Source of the DNA: JACCXJ01 sp052387115
GTDB lineage: Bacteria > Pseudomonadota > Gammaproteobacteria > JACCXJ01
Length of the DNA: 37,912 nt
Direction: 5' to 3'
NCBI GenBank assembly: GCA_052387115.1
Contig: JBQTJM010000336.1
Coordinates: 1-37,912, forward strand
The translations under genes and the position numbers were made by a program. Positions 16,176 to 24,732 of the stretch are shown piece by piece; position 1 is the first letter of the stretch; each line of letters opens with the position of its first letter. Below the pieces are notes generated by a model. The model saw only the letters and a program-made list of their open reading frames with translations. It was not told the origin of the DNA and made no database searches.

Positions 16176-17744
16176 TTACGGCACGCCGCGGGGTTGTTCG
16201 CAATTCGTGGCCGTATCGGTTCCGCTGCCTCCGTTGCAGTTATCGTCGTTACCTCCTTGTCCGTCCATGGCGTCGTTGCCGGCCTGCCCGAATAGCCGAT
16301 CGTTGCCCGTGCCTCCCTTCAATACATCGTTCCCAGCCTCGCCGAAGAGCTGGTCCTTGCCCTGGTTCCCGAATAGCTGATCGTCACCCGGTCCGCCGCA
16401 GATGATGTCGTTTCCTCCGAGCCCCTGGATGACGTCGTTCCCGCCTCTTCCATGGATGACGTCGTTGCCCGGGGTGCCGACGATCGTGTTGTCGTTATTG
16501 TTCCCGATGATGGTCGCCGGCCGGCCATTACAGGCGACCCCCGGAGTCGGTGGCGGTGTGCCGCCGGTATTGAGCAGCACGCTCACGTTGTCGCCAAAGT
16601 TCGCAAACGCGAGATCGGGCCGCCCGTCCCCGTTCAGATCGCCGGTGGCGACGGAGGTGGGATTGGCGCCCGCGGCGAAGCTCACGGCCGCCTGGAAGGT
16701 CCCATCACCGTTGCCGCTCAGAACGCTAACGTTGCCGCCGGGCGATGCACCGTTCGCCACCGCGAGGTCGGGACGCCCGTCCCGGTTCAGGTCGCCGATG
16801 GCGACCGATTGGGGGGCAGGGCCCACGGCGAAGTTCACGGCCGCCTGGAAGGTTCCATCACCGTTGCCGAGCAGCACGCTCACGTTGTCGCTTTGCTCGT
16901 TGGCTACGGCGAGGTCGGGCCGTCCGTTTCCGTTCAGATCGCCGATGGCGACGGATAGGGGGAAATCGCCCGTGGCGAAGTTCAGCGCCACTTGGAAGGT
17001 TCCATCGCCGTTGCCAAGTAGCACGCTCACGTTGTCGCTCAATAGGTTCGCCACCGCGAGGTCGGGCCGCCCGTCGCCGTTCGCATCCCCGAGTGCGACC
17101 GCAAAAGGGCTGTCATCCGCAGCGAAGCTCACGGCCGGCTGGAAACTCGCATCGCCGTTGCCGAGCAGCACGCTCACGTTGTCGCTGTTATCATTCGACA
17201 CTGCGAGGTCGGGCCGCCCGTCTCGGTTGACATCGCCAATTGCGACGGAGGCGGCGCTGTCCATGCCCGCGGCTAAGCCCACGGCCCGCTGGTAGGTCCC
17301 ATCCCCGTTGCCGAGCAGGACGCTCACGTCTTCGCTGAAATCGTTCGCCAGCGCGAGGTCTGGGCGCCCGTCCCCGTTTACATCGCCGATGGCGACTGAT
17401 TGGGGGCCACGGCCCGTCGCAAAGTTCTTGGCCGGCCGGAAACTCCCGTTCCCCTTGCCGAGCAGTACGCTCACGCCATCGCTGCCCTCGTTCGCCGTCG
17501 CGAGGTCGGGCCGCCCGTCCCCGTTCACATCGCCGATGGCGACAGAGCGGGGGGCATTGCCCGTGGCGAAGGGCGAGCCCGGGGCGGGGTTGAAAATGAT
17601 CGGGTCGGAGGCCGCCGAGAGCGTGTCCGTGACGAGGGCCAGGCCCACCGAGCCAAGCCGATAAACCCAACGAGCCGCCGCACGCCGCGGCGTCCCGTGA
17701 CCTACGGCGTGCCCGAAGCACGCCCAGCGTTTCATGGTTTTCAT
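16176..17744 (-). CDS. FG-GAP/VCBS propeller protein with RTX calcium-binding C-terminus (7 repeats)
   Basis: A 522-residue protein. ATG 17744 has AAGGAG upstream at good spacing. A long basic N-terminus and a hydrophobic stretch (LGSVGLALVTDTLSAA) act as a likely signal peptide. Then follow the cap FNPAPGSPFATG and seven FG-GAP repeats of about 49 residues, each with a calcium-loop SVAIGDVNGDGRPDLAVAN and a GNGDGTFQ turn, enough for one seven-bladed propeller of integrin-alpha type. After 'LLNTGGTPPP' come about ten RTX-type glycine-rich nonapeptides (GTPGNDVIH, GRGGNDVIQ, GGTGNDRLF and so on) ending NCEQPRGVP. RTX repeats fold on calcium outside the cell and often accompany type I secretion, but no secretion genes are in the window. 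It is paralogous to the next gene, including about 65 bases of near-identical 3' end. Confidence 0.85.
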   Translation of the reverse strand: MKTMKRWACFGHAVGHGTPRRAAARWVYRLGSVGLALVTDTLSAASDPIIFNPAPGSPFATGNAPRSVAIGDVNGDGRPDLATANEGSDGVSVLLGKGNGSFRPAKNFATGRGPQSVAIGDVNGDGRPDLALANDFSEDVSVLLGNGDGTYQRAVGLAAGMDSAASVAIGDVNRDGRPDLAVSNDNSDNVSVLLGNGDASFQPAVSFAADDSPFAVALGDANGDGRPDLAVANLLSDNVSVLLGNGDGTFQVALNFATGDFPLSVAIGDLNGNGRPDLAVANEQSDNVSVLLGNGDGTFQAAVNFAVGPAPQSVAIGDLNRDGRPDLAVANGASPGGNVSVLSGNGDGTFQAAVSFAAGANPTSVATGDLNGDGRPDLAFANFGDNVSVLLNTGGTPPPTPGVACNGRPATIIGNNNDNTIVGTPGNDVIHGRGGNDVIQGLGGNDIICGGPGDDQLFGNQGKDQLFGEAGNDVLKGGTGNDRLFGQAGNDAMDGQGGNDDNCNGGSGTDTATNCEQPRGVP

Positions 17745-17904
17745 TGACCTTTCTCCTTGTAGTCAGCGTAGGGCGCGTGCCCGCGCCATTCGTTGACGGT
17801 ATATTCCGTCATGCCGGATCACCGTTGTGTCCGGGACCAAGCGATAGCCAGGGGCCCGGTCGAGTGACCGGGCCCCGTGGTCCAGCTTCTCACCTATCTC
17901 GGCG

Positions 17905-20499
17905 TTACGGCACGCCGCGGGGTTGTTCGCAATTCGTGGCCGTATCGGTTCCGCTGCCGCCGTTGCAGTTGTCGTCGCTACCCAGTCCCCCGTCCATGGC
18001 ATCGTCGCCCTCCTGCCCAAACAGCCGGTCGTTGCTTGTGCCTCCCATCAAGACATCGTTCCCGCCCTGGCCGAAGAGTTGGTCCTTACCTTGGTCGCCG
18101 AATAGCCGATCGTCCCCCGCGCCCCCGCAGATGACGTCCCTGCCCCCGCGACCTCGGATGATGTCGTTCCCGCCCCGTCCATGGATGACGTCGTTGCCCG
18201 GGGTGCCGAAGATCGTGTTGGCTTTATTGTTCCCGACGATGGTCGCCGGCCGGCCGTTACAGGTGACCGTAGGTGGTGGTGTGCCGCCAGCATTCAGCAG
18301 AATGCTCACCTTATTGCGGTTGGCGTTTGCGACCGCGATGTCGGGCCGCCCGTCCTGGTCCATGTCACCTAAAGCGACGGAGACGGGTCCACGTCCCGCA
18401 GCAAAGCTCACGGCCGGCTGGAATCCATCATTCCCGTTGCCAAGCAGCACGCTCAGGTTGTCGCTGAACAGGTTCGCCACCACAAGGTCAGGTCGCCCGT
18501 CCCCGTTCGCATCCCCTAGCGCAACAGAGAACGGGAAGTTGCCCACCGCAAAACTCACTACCGGCTGAAAGCCGCCATTCCCGTTGCCAAGCAACACGCT
18601 TACACTGTTGTTACCACTATTTGTCACGGCGAGGTCTGGCCGGCCGTCCTGGTTCACATCCCCGATCGCGACCGAGTTGGGCGAGGCGCCTGCCGCTAAG
18701 TTGGCGGCCGGCTGGAAGGTTCCGTCCCCATTCCCGAGCAGTAAGCTAACATTGTCGCTGTTGTTATTCGCCACCGCCAGGTCAAGCCGCCCGTCGCGGT
18801 TTACATCGGCGATGGCGATGGAGTAGGGAAATGCGCCGGCCGTAAGATTCGAAGCGGACTGAAAGACCCCGTCCCCATTCCCCAAAAGGACGCTCACATT
18901 ATCGCTGGCGCCGTTCGCCACCGTCAGGTCGGTCCGCCCGTCACCATTCACATCCCCGATGGCGACCGAACGTGGATCGGAGCCCGCGGCGAAGCTCACT
19001 GCCGGTTGAAAGCTGCTATTCCCGTTCGCGAGAAGCACGCTCACGTTGTCGCCTTCGCTGTTCGCCACGGCGAGGTCAAGCCGCCCGTCCTGATTTAAAT
19101 CGCCGAGCGCGACGGAGACTGGGGCAGCAAGGCCTGCAGCGACGTTCACAGCCGCCTGGTAAGTCCCATCCCCGTTGCCGAGCAGTACGCTCACCTTACC
19201 GTTGCTTGTGGAGTTCGTCACTGCGAGGTCCGGTCGCCCGTCCCGATTAACATCACCGATCGCGAGAGAAAAGGAGCAGCACCCGCCCGCACCAAAGGGC
19301 GATCCCGCGGCTGGGACGAATTGGCCCGACGGCTCGAAGGTCGTGCCGTTGAGGAGCACGGTTACATCATCGCTGCCACGGTTTGCCACCGCAAGGTCGG
19401 GTCGCCCGTCCCCGTTCACATCGCCAATCGCGACGGAAAAGGGTTGATCGCCCGCGGCGAAGCTCACGGCCGGCTGGAAGCTCCCATCGCCATTGCCATG
19501 CAGCACGCTCACGTTGTCGCTGAATGCGTTCGCAACCGCGAGATCAGGCCGCCCGTCCCCGTTCACATCGCCAATCGCGACAGAGAAGGGGTCGTTGCCG
19601 ACGGCGAAGCTCACGGCCGGCTGGTAGGTCCCATCCCCGTTGCCGAGCAGTACGCTCACGTTGTCGCTGTTAACGTTCGCCACTGCGAGGTCGGGCCGCC
19701 CGTCCAGGTTCACATCGCCGATGGCGACGGAGACGGGGAAAACGCCCACGGCGAGGTTCACGGCCGGCTGGAAGGTCCCATCGCCGTTGCCGAGAAGGAC
19801 GCTCACGTTGTTGCTTAAAACGTTCGCCACTGCGAGGTCGGGCCGCCCGTCGCCGTTCACATCGCCGATGGTGACGGAGAAGGGTAAAACGCCCACGGCG
19901 AAGCTCATGGCCGCCTGGTATGTCCCATCCCCGTTGCCGAGCAGTACGTTCACCACGTCCACGTTGCCGCCAAAGTTCGCCACTGCGAGGTCGGGCCGTC
20001 CGTCCAGGTTCACATCGCCGATGGCGACGGAGCGGGGGCCAACGCCCGCGGGGAAGTTTGCGGCCGGCTGGAAGGTCCCATCCCCGTTGCCGACCAGCAC
20101 GCTCACGTCGCCGCTCCTAGCGTTCGCCACTGCGAGGTCGGGTTGCCCGTCCCGGTTCACATCGCCGATGGCAACGGAGGCGGGGGCATCGCCCGCGGGG
20201 ACGTTTGCGGCCGGCTGGAAGGTCCCATTTCCGCTGCCGAGCAGCACGCTCACGTTGTCGCTGAATGCGTTCGCAACCGCGAGATCAGGCCGCCCGTCCC
20301 CGTTCACGTCGCCAATGGCGACGGAGGTGGGGGCATCGCCCGCGGCGACGGGCGAGCCCGTGGCCGGGTTGAAAATGACCGGGCCGGGGGCTGCCGAGAG
20401 CGTGGCCGTGAGCAGGGCCAGACTGGCCCAGCCGATCCGGTAAGCCCAACGAGCGGCGGCACGCCGCGGCGTCCCGTACCTATTGCGTGCGCGAAGCAC
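17905..20499 (-). CDS. FG-GAP/VCBS double-propeller protein with RTX C-terminus (14 repeats), leader frameshifted
   Basis: An open frame of 864 residues, paralogous to the 522-residue neighbour. It has 14 FG-GAP repeats in two sets of seven. Each set starts with a cap (FNPATGSPVAAG; FVPAAGSPFGAGG) and ends with a short last blade 'VxVLLN', so it looks like two fused seven-bladed propellers. RTX nonapeptides and the same NCEQPRGVP end follow. Compared with the paralogue, one base is missing at the leader (CCCGTACCTA against CCCGTGACCTA on the plus strand, near 20477). The conserved ATG with its AAGGAG (ATG at 20520-20522) is therefore out of frame and gives only 72 codons; the large frame starts from a GTG at 20499 with no good ribosome-binding site. 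It may be a recent pseudogene, rescued by the GTG, or a sequencing error. Confidence 0.75.
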   Translation of the reverse strand: MLRARNRYGTPRRAAARWAYRIGWASLALLTATLSAAPGPVIFNPATGSPVAAGDAPTSVAIGDVNGDGRPDLAVANAFSDNVSVLLGSGNGTFQPAANVPAGDAPASVAIGDVNRDGQPDLAVANARSGDVSVLVGNGDGTFQPAANFPAGVGPRSVAIGDVNLDGRPDLAVANFGGNVDVVNVLLGNGDGTYQAAMSFAVGVLPFSVTIGDVNGDGRPDLAVANVLSNNVSVLLGNGDGTFQPAVNLAVGVFPVSVAIGDVNLDGRPDLAVANVNSDNVSVLLGNGDGTYQPAVSFAVGNDPFSVAIGDVNGDGRPDLAVANAFSDNVSVLHGNGDGSFQPAVSFAAGDQPFSVAIGDVNGDGRPDLAVANRGSDDVTVLLNGTTFEPSGQFVPAAGSPFGAGGCCSFSLAIGDVNRDGRPDLAVTNSTSNGKVSVLLGNGDGTYQAAVNVAAGLAAPVSVALGDLNQDGRLDLAVANSEGDNVSVLLANGNSSFQPAVSFAAGSDPRSVAIGDVNGDGRTDLTVANGASDNVSVLLGNGDGVFQSASNLTAGAFPYSIAIADVNRDGRLDLAVANNNSDNVSLLLGNGDGTFQPAANLAAGASPNSVAIGDVNQDGRPDLAVTNSGNNSVSVLLGNGNGGFQPVVSFAVGNFPFSVALGDANGDGRPDLVVANLFSDNLSVLLGNGNDGFQPAVSFAAGRGPVSVALGDMDQDGRPDIAVANANRNKVSILLNAGGTPPPTVTCNGRPATIVGNNKANTIFGTPGNDVIHGRGGNDIIRGRGGRDVICGGAGDDRLFGDQGKDQLFGQGGNDVLMGGTSNDRLFGQEGDDAMDGGLGSDDNCNGGSGTDTATNCEQPRGVP

Positions 20500-20519
20500 G
20501 CCCAGCGTTTCATGGTTCT

Positions 20520-20539
20520 CATCGACCCTTCTCCTTCCA
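20520..20539 (-). promoter_or_regulatory. Conserved ribosome-binding site and ATG of the frameshifted FG-GAP gene
   Basis: On the minus strand AAGGAG precedes an ATG (20520-20522) in the same arrangement as the intact paralogue at 17744. The first nine codons match the paralogue before the missing base shifts the frame. Confidence 0.6.
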
Positions 20540-20630
20540 GGTGTGATCGAACGCCCCCTGCCGAGGGAATGTCCCCTGCGGCAGGTCCTCGACCTCGGAC
20601 TTCAAGCTTAGCTCAGCGACCCGCCCGCCC

Positions 20631-20693
20631 AGTAGGACTTTTTTGCTCACCTATAGGACTATTCTGCTGATCAATTGGACTCGTTTGCGCGAC
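20631..20693. repeat. Three 21-bp iterons with GGACT core
   Basis: Cores TAGGACT (20633), TAGGACT (20654) and TTGGACT (20675) recur at exactly 21-base spacing, each followed by a TTTTGC/TTCTGC/GTTTGC element. The unit is roughly NNTAGGACTNTTYTGCNNANC. Spacing of two helical turns suits cooperative binding of a regulator. It lies upstream of the FG-GAP genes (minus) and of a Shine-Dalgarno plus short reading frame at 20741 (plus). Confidence 0.65.
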
Positions 20694-20740
20694 ACGGTCC
20701 GAACCACGGGGTTGAGTTGCTTAGCTACTGGAGGTCGTCA

Positions 20741-20776
20741 ATGTCGAACAGAACAAAACTGCTCAGCAAATCCTGA
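20741..20776 (+). pseudogene. Possible truncated gene start (11 codons after GGAGG)
   Basis: GGAGG is seven bases before an ATG that encodes only MSNRTKLLSKS and then stops. The start looks genuine (strong ribosome-binding site, basic N-terminus) and sits downstream of the iterons, but the frame is cut short and the tandem GC-rich repeats begin 40 bases later. It could be the remnant of an exported protein gene destroyed by the repeats, or chance. Confidence 0.25.
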
Positions 20777-20816
20777 TTCATATGCAAAGTCAATAAGCTG
20801 CAAGCGCTGGGGGATT

Positions 20817-21146
20817 CCCCTCCCCTGCGCAGCGGGGGAGGGTCAGGGTGGGGGTCAGGCGCGTCAGGCGGAGACGAGGCTTGGTCAGTGACTGAAAGGC
20901 CTGACCCCCACCCCACCCTCCCCCGTCCGCAGAAAGCGCGGACAGGGGAGGGAGTCTCCGGTCCCCTCCCCTGCGCAGCGGGGGAGGGTCAGGGTGGGGG
21001 TCAGGCGCGTCAGGCGGAGACGAGGCTTGGTCAGCGACTGAAAGGCCTGGCCCCCACCCCACCCTCCCCCGTCCGCAGAAAGCGCGGACAGGGGAGGGGG
21101 TCTCCGGGTTCCCTCCAGTGCTCAGTGGGGGAAGGGTCAGGGTGGG
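20817..21146. repeat. 146-bp tandem repeats, palindromic, GC-rich
   Basis: Two nearly identical 146-base units (20817-20962 and 20963-21108) are followed by a degenerate partial third (about 21109-21146). Each unit contains 'GGGGGAGGGTCAGGGTGGGG' and, about 60 bases on, its near inverse 'CCCCACCCCACCCTCCCCC', so each can fold into a large hairpin. The same vocabulary recurs at 26440-26715, marking a dispersed repeat family. No protein is supported here. Confidence 0.8.
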
Positions 21147-21209
21147 TCGAGCGCCGCGGTTCGGATAGCCTCAACCCCATTTTATCCATCGCCTTCCAAG
21201 CGCAAGGGA

Positions 21210-22067
21210 CTACAAAATTGACATGTCTTCGGGCCGAGGTGTCGAGTGCGGAGCCTGGTAATCGCGCGGGCTCATGCCGTAACGGCGCCTGAAGACACGG
21301 TCGAAATACGAGCAATCATGGAAGCCGGCGGCCAGGGCGGCCTGTTTTACGGATGTCTCGGCGGTTGCCAGAAACTCGCAAGCCCGTTCAAGGCGATAAC
21401 GCAGGACATAGCGGCTGAACGAGGTGCCATGCTCTTTCTTGAAGGTGCGACTGAAATGGGAACCGCTCATGTGACAGGCCATCGCCAGATCATCGAGGCG
21501 GAGGTCTTCGGCGAAGCCCTGTTCGAGGCGGATGAGCGCCTCGGCGGTTCGCGACACGGTGCGATCCCGTCCTCGAGCGCCGGCGCCTTCAGGTTGGGAC
21601 GGTAACCGTATTGCCGGGCGGGCGGCCGGGGCCTGCGCGTGATCCCGCGCCAAGGCCAGCAGAAGGCGGATCTCTCTGACCAGATCGTGCAGAGCGATCG
21701 GTTTCACCACGTAACTCGATGCGCCGCTCCGATAGGCCAGGACCATCGTATGCTTCGAGTGGTCGTTCGTCAGCATGACGAGGGGTGCCTGGGGGTAGCG
21801 AGCACCCGTCTCCGCGAGGAGACGTATACCGTCTCCTTGCGGGTGATCGTATTCGAAGCAGATGAACGACGGGGATAGCCTTTCGATCGCGAGGCGTAGG
21901 TGTTCGTGGCCCGAGATCCGATGGCCGGGGTAGACATCACAGAGATCGTGAAACAGCATCGATGGGTCTCGCATCAGATCGACCCACAGGAACGGCGGCA
22001 TGAAGAGAGGGGCGGCGCGTGCGGTCCCCTTAGACCGGAATCGTTGCGGCGTCTCTTTCGTTGCCAT
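21210..22067 (-). CDS. AraC-family regulator with N-terminal receiver-like domain
   Basis: A 285-residue protein with AAGGAGG before ATG 22067. Residues about 25-140 resemble a response-regulator receiver: VMLTND supplies the conserved Thr100 and YVVKP the conserved Lys122. The phospho-acceptor Asp is replaced by Glu72 (ICFEYDHPQGDG), and the usual N-terminal acidic pair is only partly kept. Residues about 185-270 form an AraC-type double helix-turn-helix with DDLAMACHMSGSHFSRTFKKEHG and the second helix AALAAGFHDCSYFDRVFRRRYGMSPRDY. A Glu at this site can mimic phosphorylation, so the protein may be constitutively competent or answer to another signal. No histidine kinase is adjacent. The GGDEF-EAL gene lies just upstream on the same strand. 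Confidence 0.85.
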   Translation of the reverse strand: MATKETPQRFRSKGTARAAPLFMPPFLWVDLMRDPSMLFHDLCDVYPGHRISGHEHLRLAIERLSPSFICFEYDHPQGDGIRLLAETGARYPQAPLVMLTNDHSKHTMVLAYRSGASSYVVKPIALHDLVREIRLLLALARDHAQAPAARPAIRLPSQPEGAGARGRDRTVSRTAEALIRLEQGFAEDLRLDDLAMACHMSGSHFSRTFKKEHGTSFSRYVLRYRLERACEFLATAETSVKQAALAAGFHDCSYFDRVFRRRYGMSPRDYQAPHSTPRPEDMSIL

Positions 22068-22362
22068 GCCCCCTCCTTGGCCCGCGAAAGACGGCGCGTC
22101 CCCCGAAAGCTTCTCTAAACGGGGACCGCCCGCGGGCGATTACTCATGTAGCGGGTCGCACAAGCTCGAAAATGGCTTGTATCCTTCGTGCGACGACGAC
22201 CCGTCGCAGCGCTCATGGAACGGTAACGCACCTCGCGTACCAGCGTGGAAGCTACAGCATCCCGGTTCCTAGCCTAGCTAAGGCGCGCTGCCAGGCGGTT
22301 CCAACCCATTTATTTGCTTCAAGCGTCGCCGTTGAGCGACGGATCCGCGAAGGCGGCGCGCC

Positions 22363-24645
22363 TCAGGCGCGTTTGGGGAGGGCTTGCCGCAGCGCGGAGA
22401 AATCTTCCGCCGCGAGCGGCGGCGCGATGAGATACCCCTGGATCTCGTCGCATCCACAGTCCTCCAGGAACGCATGCTGCTCCGGCGTCTCCACCCCCTC
22501 GGCCACGACGCTCAGCCTCAACTGGTGCGCCATCGCCACGATCGCCTGGACGATGGCGACATCGTCGGGATCGTCCGGCACGTCGCGCACGAAAGTCTGG
22601 TCGATCTTGATGCGGTCGAGCGGGAAGCGCTTGAGGTAGCTCAAGCTCGAATAGCCGGTGCCAAAATCATCCATGGTGAGCTGGACCCCGAGCGCATCGA
22701 TCTCCTCGAGGACTTTCCCGGCGCGCAAGGGTTCGTGCATGACGCTCGATTCGGTGATCTCGAGGTCGAGATTGCCGGGGTCGAGCCCGCTCTTCGCGAG
22801 CGCCTCGCGGATCCCGTCGACGAAGGCGTCGTGGCGCAACTGGCGCGCGGAGATGTTGACGGCTATCCGGGCGCACGAGAGGCCCTGCCGGCGCCAGGCC
22901 GCGGCCTGTTCGCAGGCGCACTCCAGGACCCATCGTCCGATGGGTACGATGAGGCCGGATTCCTCGGCGATGGCGATGAGCTCCGCGGAGGGGATCAGCC
23001 CCCGCTCCGGGTGCCGCCAGCGCAGCAGGGCCTCGACACCGGTGATCGCCAGGGTCCGGAGATCGAACAACGGTTGATAGTGCAGCATCAGCTCGCCACG
23101 CTCCAGGGCCACTCGCAGGCTGTTCTCGATGGCGAGACGGTGGTTCGCCTGCCGGTTGATTTCGGCGTCGAAGAAACGGTAGGTGTTGCGGCCGCGCTCC
23201 TTGGCCTGATACAGGGCGGCGTCGGCGTGCCGGAGTAGGGACTCGCGGTCGAGGCCATCACTCGGGTAGACGCTGATGCCGATGCTGGCCGTGACGTGCA
23301 GCCGGTGCTGGGCGAGGTCGAACGGTACGGCCAAGGTCGCGATGATCTTCTCCGCCACCTGGGCCGGATCATGGGTCGATTGGACATCCGGCAACACCAC
23401 CACGAACTCATCACCGCCGAGCCGCGCCACCGTGTCTTCGGCGCGCAAGAGCCCGCGCATGCGGGCGCTGGCCGCCTCCAGCAGGCGGTCGCCGACCTCA
23501 TGTCCGTGCGAATCGTTGATGACCTTGAATCGATCGAGGTCGAGGTACAGCACCGCCAAGGTGCGCTCGTGACGTTCCACCTCGGCCAGGGCCTGGTCCA
23601 AGCGGTCGAGGAGCAGCGCACGGTTGGGCAGGCCGGTCAAGGGGTCGTGATAGGCGAGCTGCTGAATACGGGCCTCGGATGTCTTGCGATCGCCGATGTC
23701 GGTGAGCGTCCCGGTGGTCCCGAGTCCCCGGCCTTGCTCGTCGCGGGTGAGCCGCACGAAACCCTCGACCCAGCAGAGCTCACCGTCCTGCGCCCGCAAC
23801 TGGGCCTCGAAGTGCGCTTCTCCGGGCCCGGAGATCAGCGCCTCGTACATCTCGATGTACTGCGTGCGGTACGCCGAGTGGAAATAATCCGAAGCCCGGG
23901 TTCCGAGGCTCGCATCGACCGCGAAACCCGTCAATCTTTCCCAGGCCGGATTCAAGAACGTATAGCGTCCGTCCACATCGGTGTGGAAGACCACCTCCCG
24001 CAGGTTCTCGACCACCGATCGGTAATGCTGTTCGGACCATCTCAGGCGCGCCTCGCTGTCACGCAAGGCCTCGGCGGTCCGTTTCCGTTCGTTATGCTCG
24101 ACGGCCAGCGCCGCGAGGTTGCTAATGGCAATGCCGAACAGACGGTCCTCGGGCCGCCACGGTCGGGGTGGGCCGATCTGCTCGTGGCACAGGACCCCTT
24201 CGAGTCCGCCGAACAGTATCAGGGGGATGTCCAACAGGGCGGTGATCCCGAGCGGGGTGAGATAGGTCTCCGAGAACTCGCGGGTCCTCGGGTCCTCGTG
24301 GGCGTCATCCGCGACGATGGCCTCGCTGGTCGCGAGTGCCCGGAAATAGCCTGGATAACGGGTTGCTTCGAGCGCCGAACCGGCGGAGTGCCGGTCGGAC
24401 CCGAGCTCGTAGAGGTCGAGGCAATGAATCGAAGCGCGGTCCTCGGTATAGCGCCACAGGCTCACCCGCTCGATGGCGAGGACGCGCGCGGCGGTCTCGG
24501 TCAGGAGCCGCAAGGCCGCCGCCAGATCGTCGCCGCGAAAGACGGGGCTCCGCGTGAGTGCCGCCAGCGCCTCGTGCTGCGCCAGCAGACGCTCCTGCGG
24601 TGTTCGGGTCTCGGGTCCTGGGGCCGCTGTCTCTCTGCAGTGCAT
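22363..24645 (-). CDS. GAF-PAS-GGDEF-EAL c-di-GMP turnover protein
   Basis: A 760-residue cytoplasmic sensor with no membrane span. A GAF domain (about 30-190) is followed by a PAS domain with PAC segment (about 200-325, HTDVDGRYTFLNPAWERLTG), a GGDEF domain (about 335-495) and an EAL domain (about 505-755). The cyclase signature RLGGDEF is intact near 408, with an RxxD inhibitory site (RAED) five residues before it. The phosphodiesterase core is also intact: EALLRW near 537, NISARQL, LEITES, DDFGTGYSSL near 660, KIDQTFV, AEGVET and QGYL. Both making and breaking of c-di-GMP are therefore possible, with GAF/PAS deciding the balance. FleQ-type regulators can bind c-di-GMP, so fleQ in the same window is a plausible, unproven target of the signal. 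Confidence 0.93.
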   Translation of the reverse strand: MHCRETAAPGPETRTPQERLLAQHEALAALTRSPVFRGDDLAAALRLLTETAARVLAIERVSLWRYTEDRASIHCLDLYELGSDRHSAGSALEATRYPGYFRALATSEAIVADDAHEDPRTREFSETYLTPLGITALLDIPLILFGGLEGVLCHEQIGPPRPWRPEDRLFGIAISNLAALAVEHNERKRTAEALRDSEARLRWSEQHYRSVVENLREVVFHTDVDGRYTFLNPAWERLTGFAVDASLGTRASDYFHSAYRTQYIEMYEALISGPGEAHFEAQLRAQDGELCWVEGFVRLTRDEQGRGLGTTGTLTDIGDRKTSEARIQQLAYHDPLTGLPNRALLLDRLDQALAEVERHERTLAVLYLDLDRFKVINDSHGHEVGDRLLEAASARMRGLLRAEDTVARLGGDEFVVVLPDVQSTHDPAQVAEKIIATLAVPFDLAQHRLHVTASIGISVYPSDGLDRESLLRHADAALYQAKERGRNTYRFFDAEINRQANHRLAIENSLRVALERGELMLHYQPLFDLRTLAITGVEALLRWRHPERGLIPSAELIAIAEESGLIVPIGRWVLECACEQAAAWRRQGLSCARIAVNISARQLRHDAFVDGIREALAKSGLDPGNLDLEITESSVMHEPLRAGKVLEEIDALGVQLTMDDFGTGYSSLSYLKRFPLDRIKIDQTFVRDVPDDPDDVAIVQAIVAMAHQLRLSVVAEGVETPEQHAFLEDCGCDEIQGYLIAPPLAAEDFSALRQALPKRA

Positions 24646-24732
24646 CGGGGGGTGGCGCCACCCTGTCGGAAATAATTGACCGAAAAGAAGAAACGGGCGT
24701 GAATGACGGGCGCCGGAGCGGCGAGGGTCGAT

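Larger units (their letters stand above)
20523..21209. other. Repeat-rich intergenic region
   Basis: 687 bases between the FG-GAP gene and the AraC-type regulator. It contains the iterons (20631-20693), a short frame at 20741 and the 146-base tandem repeats from 20817. From 21147 to 21209 I see nothing. Confidence 0.6.

Noticed and set aside
16560..20350. Regular direct repeats of about 150 bases that could be taken for a CRISPR or satellite array
   Set aside because: The period equals one FG-GAP blade (about 49 codons), the units are coding and divergent, and there are no short identical repeats with unique spacers.
16402..20443. Several plus-strand frames of 160-300 codons with repeated ARSGRP motifs
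   Set aside because: They are antisense reads of the FG-GAP repeats; their periodicity only mirrors the real genes.
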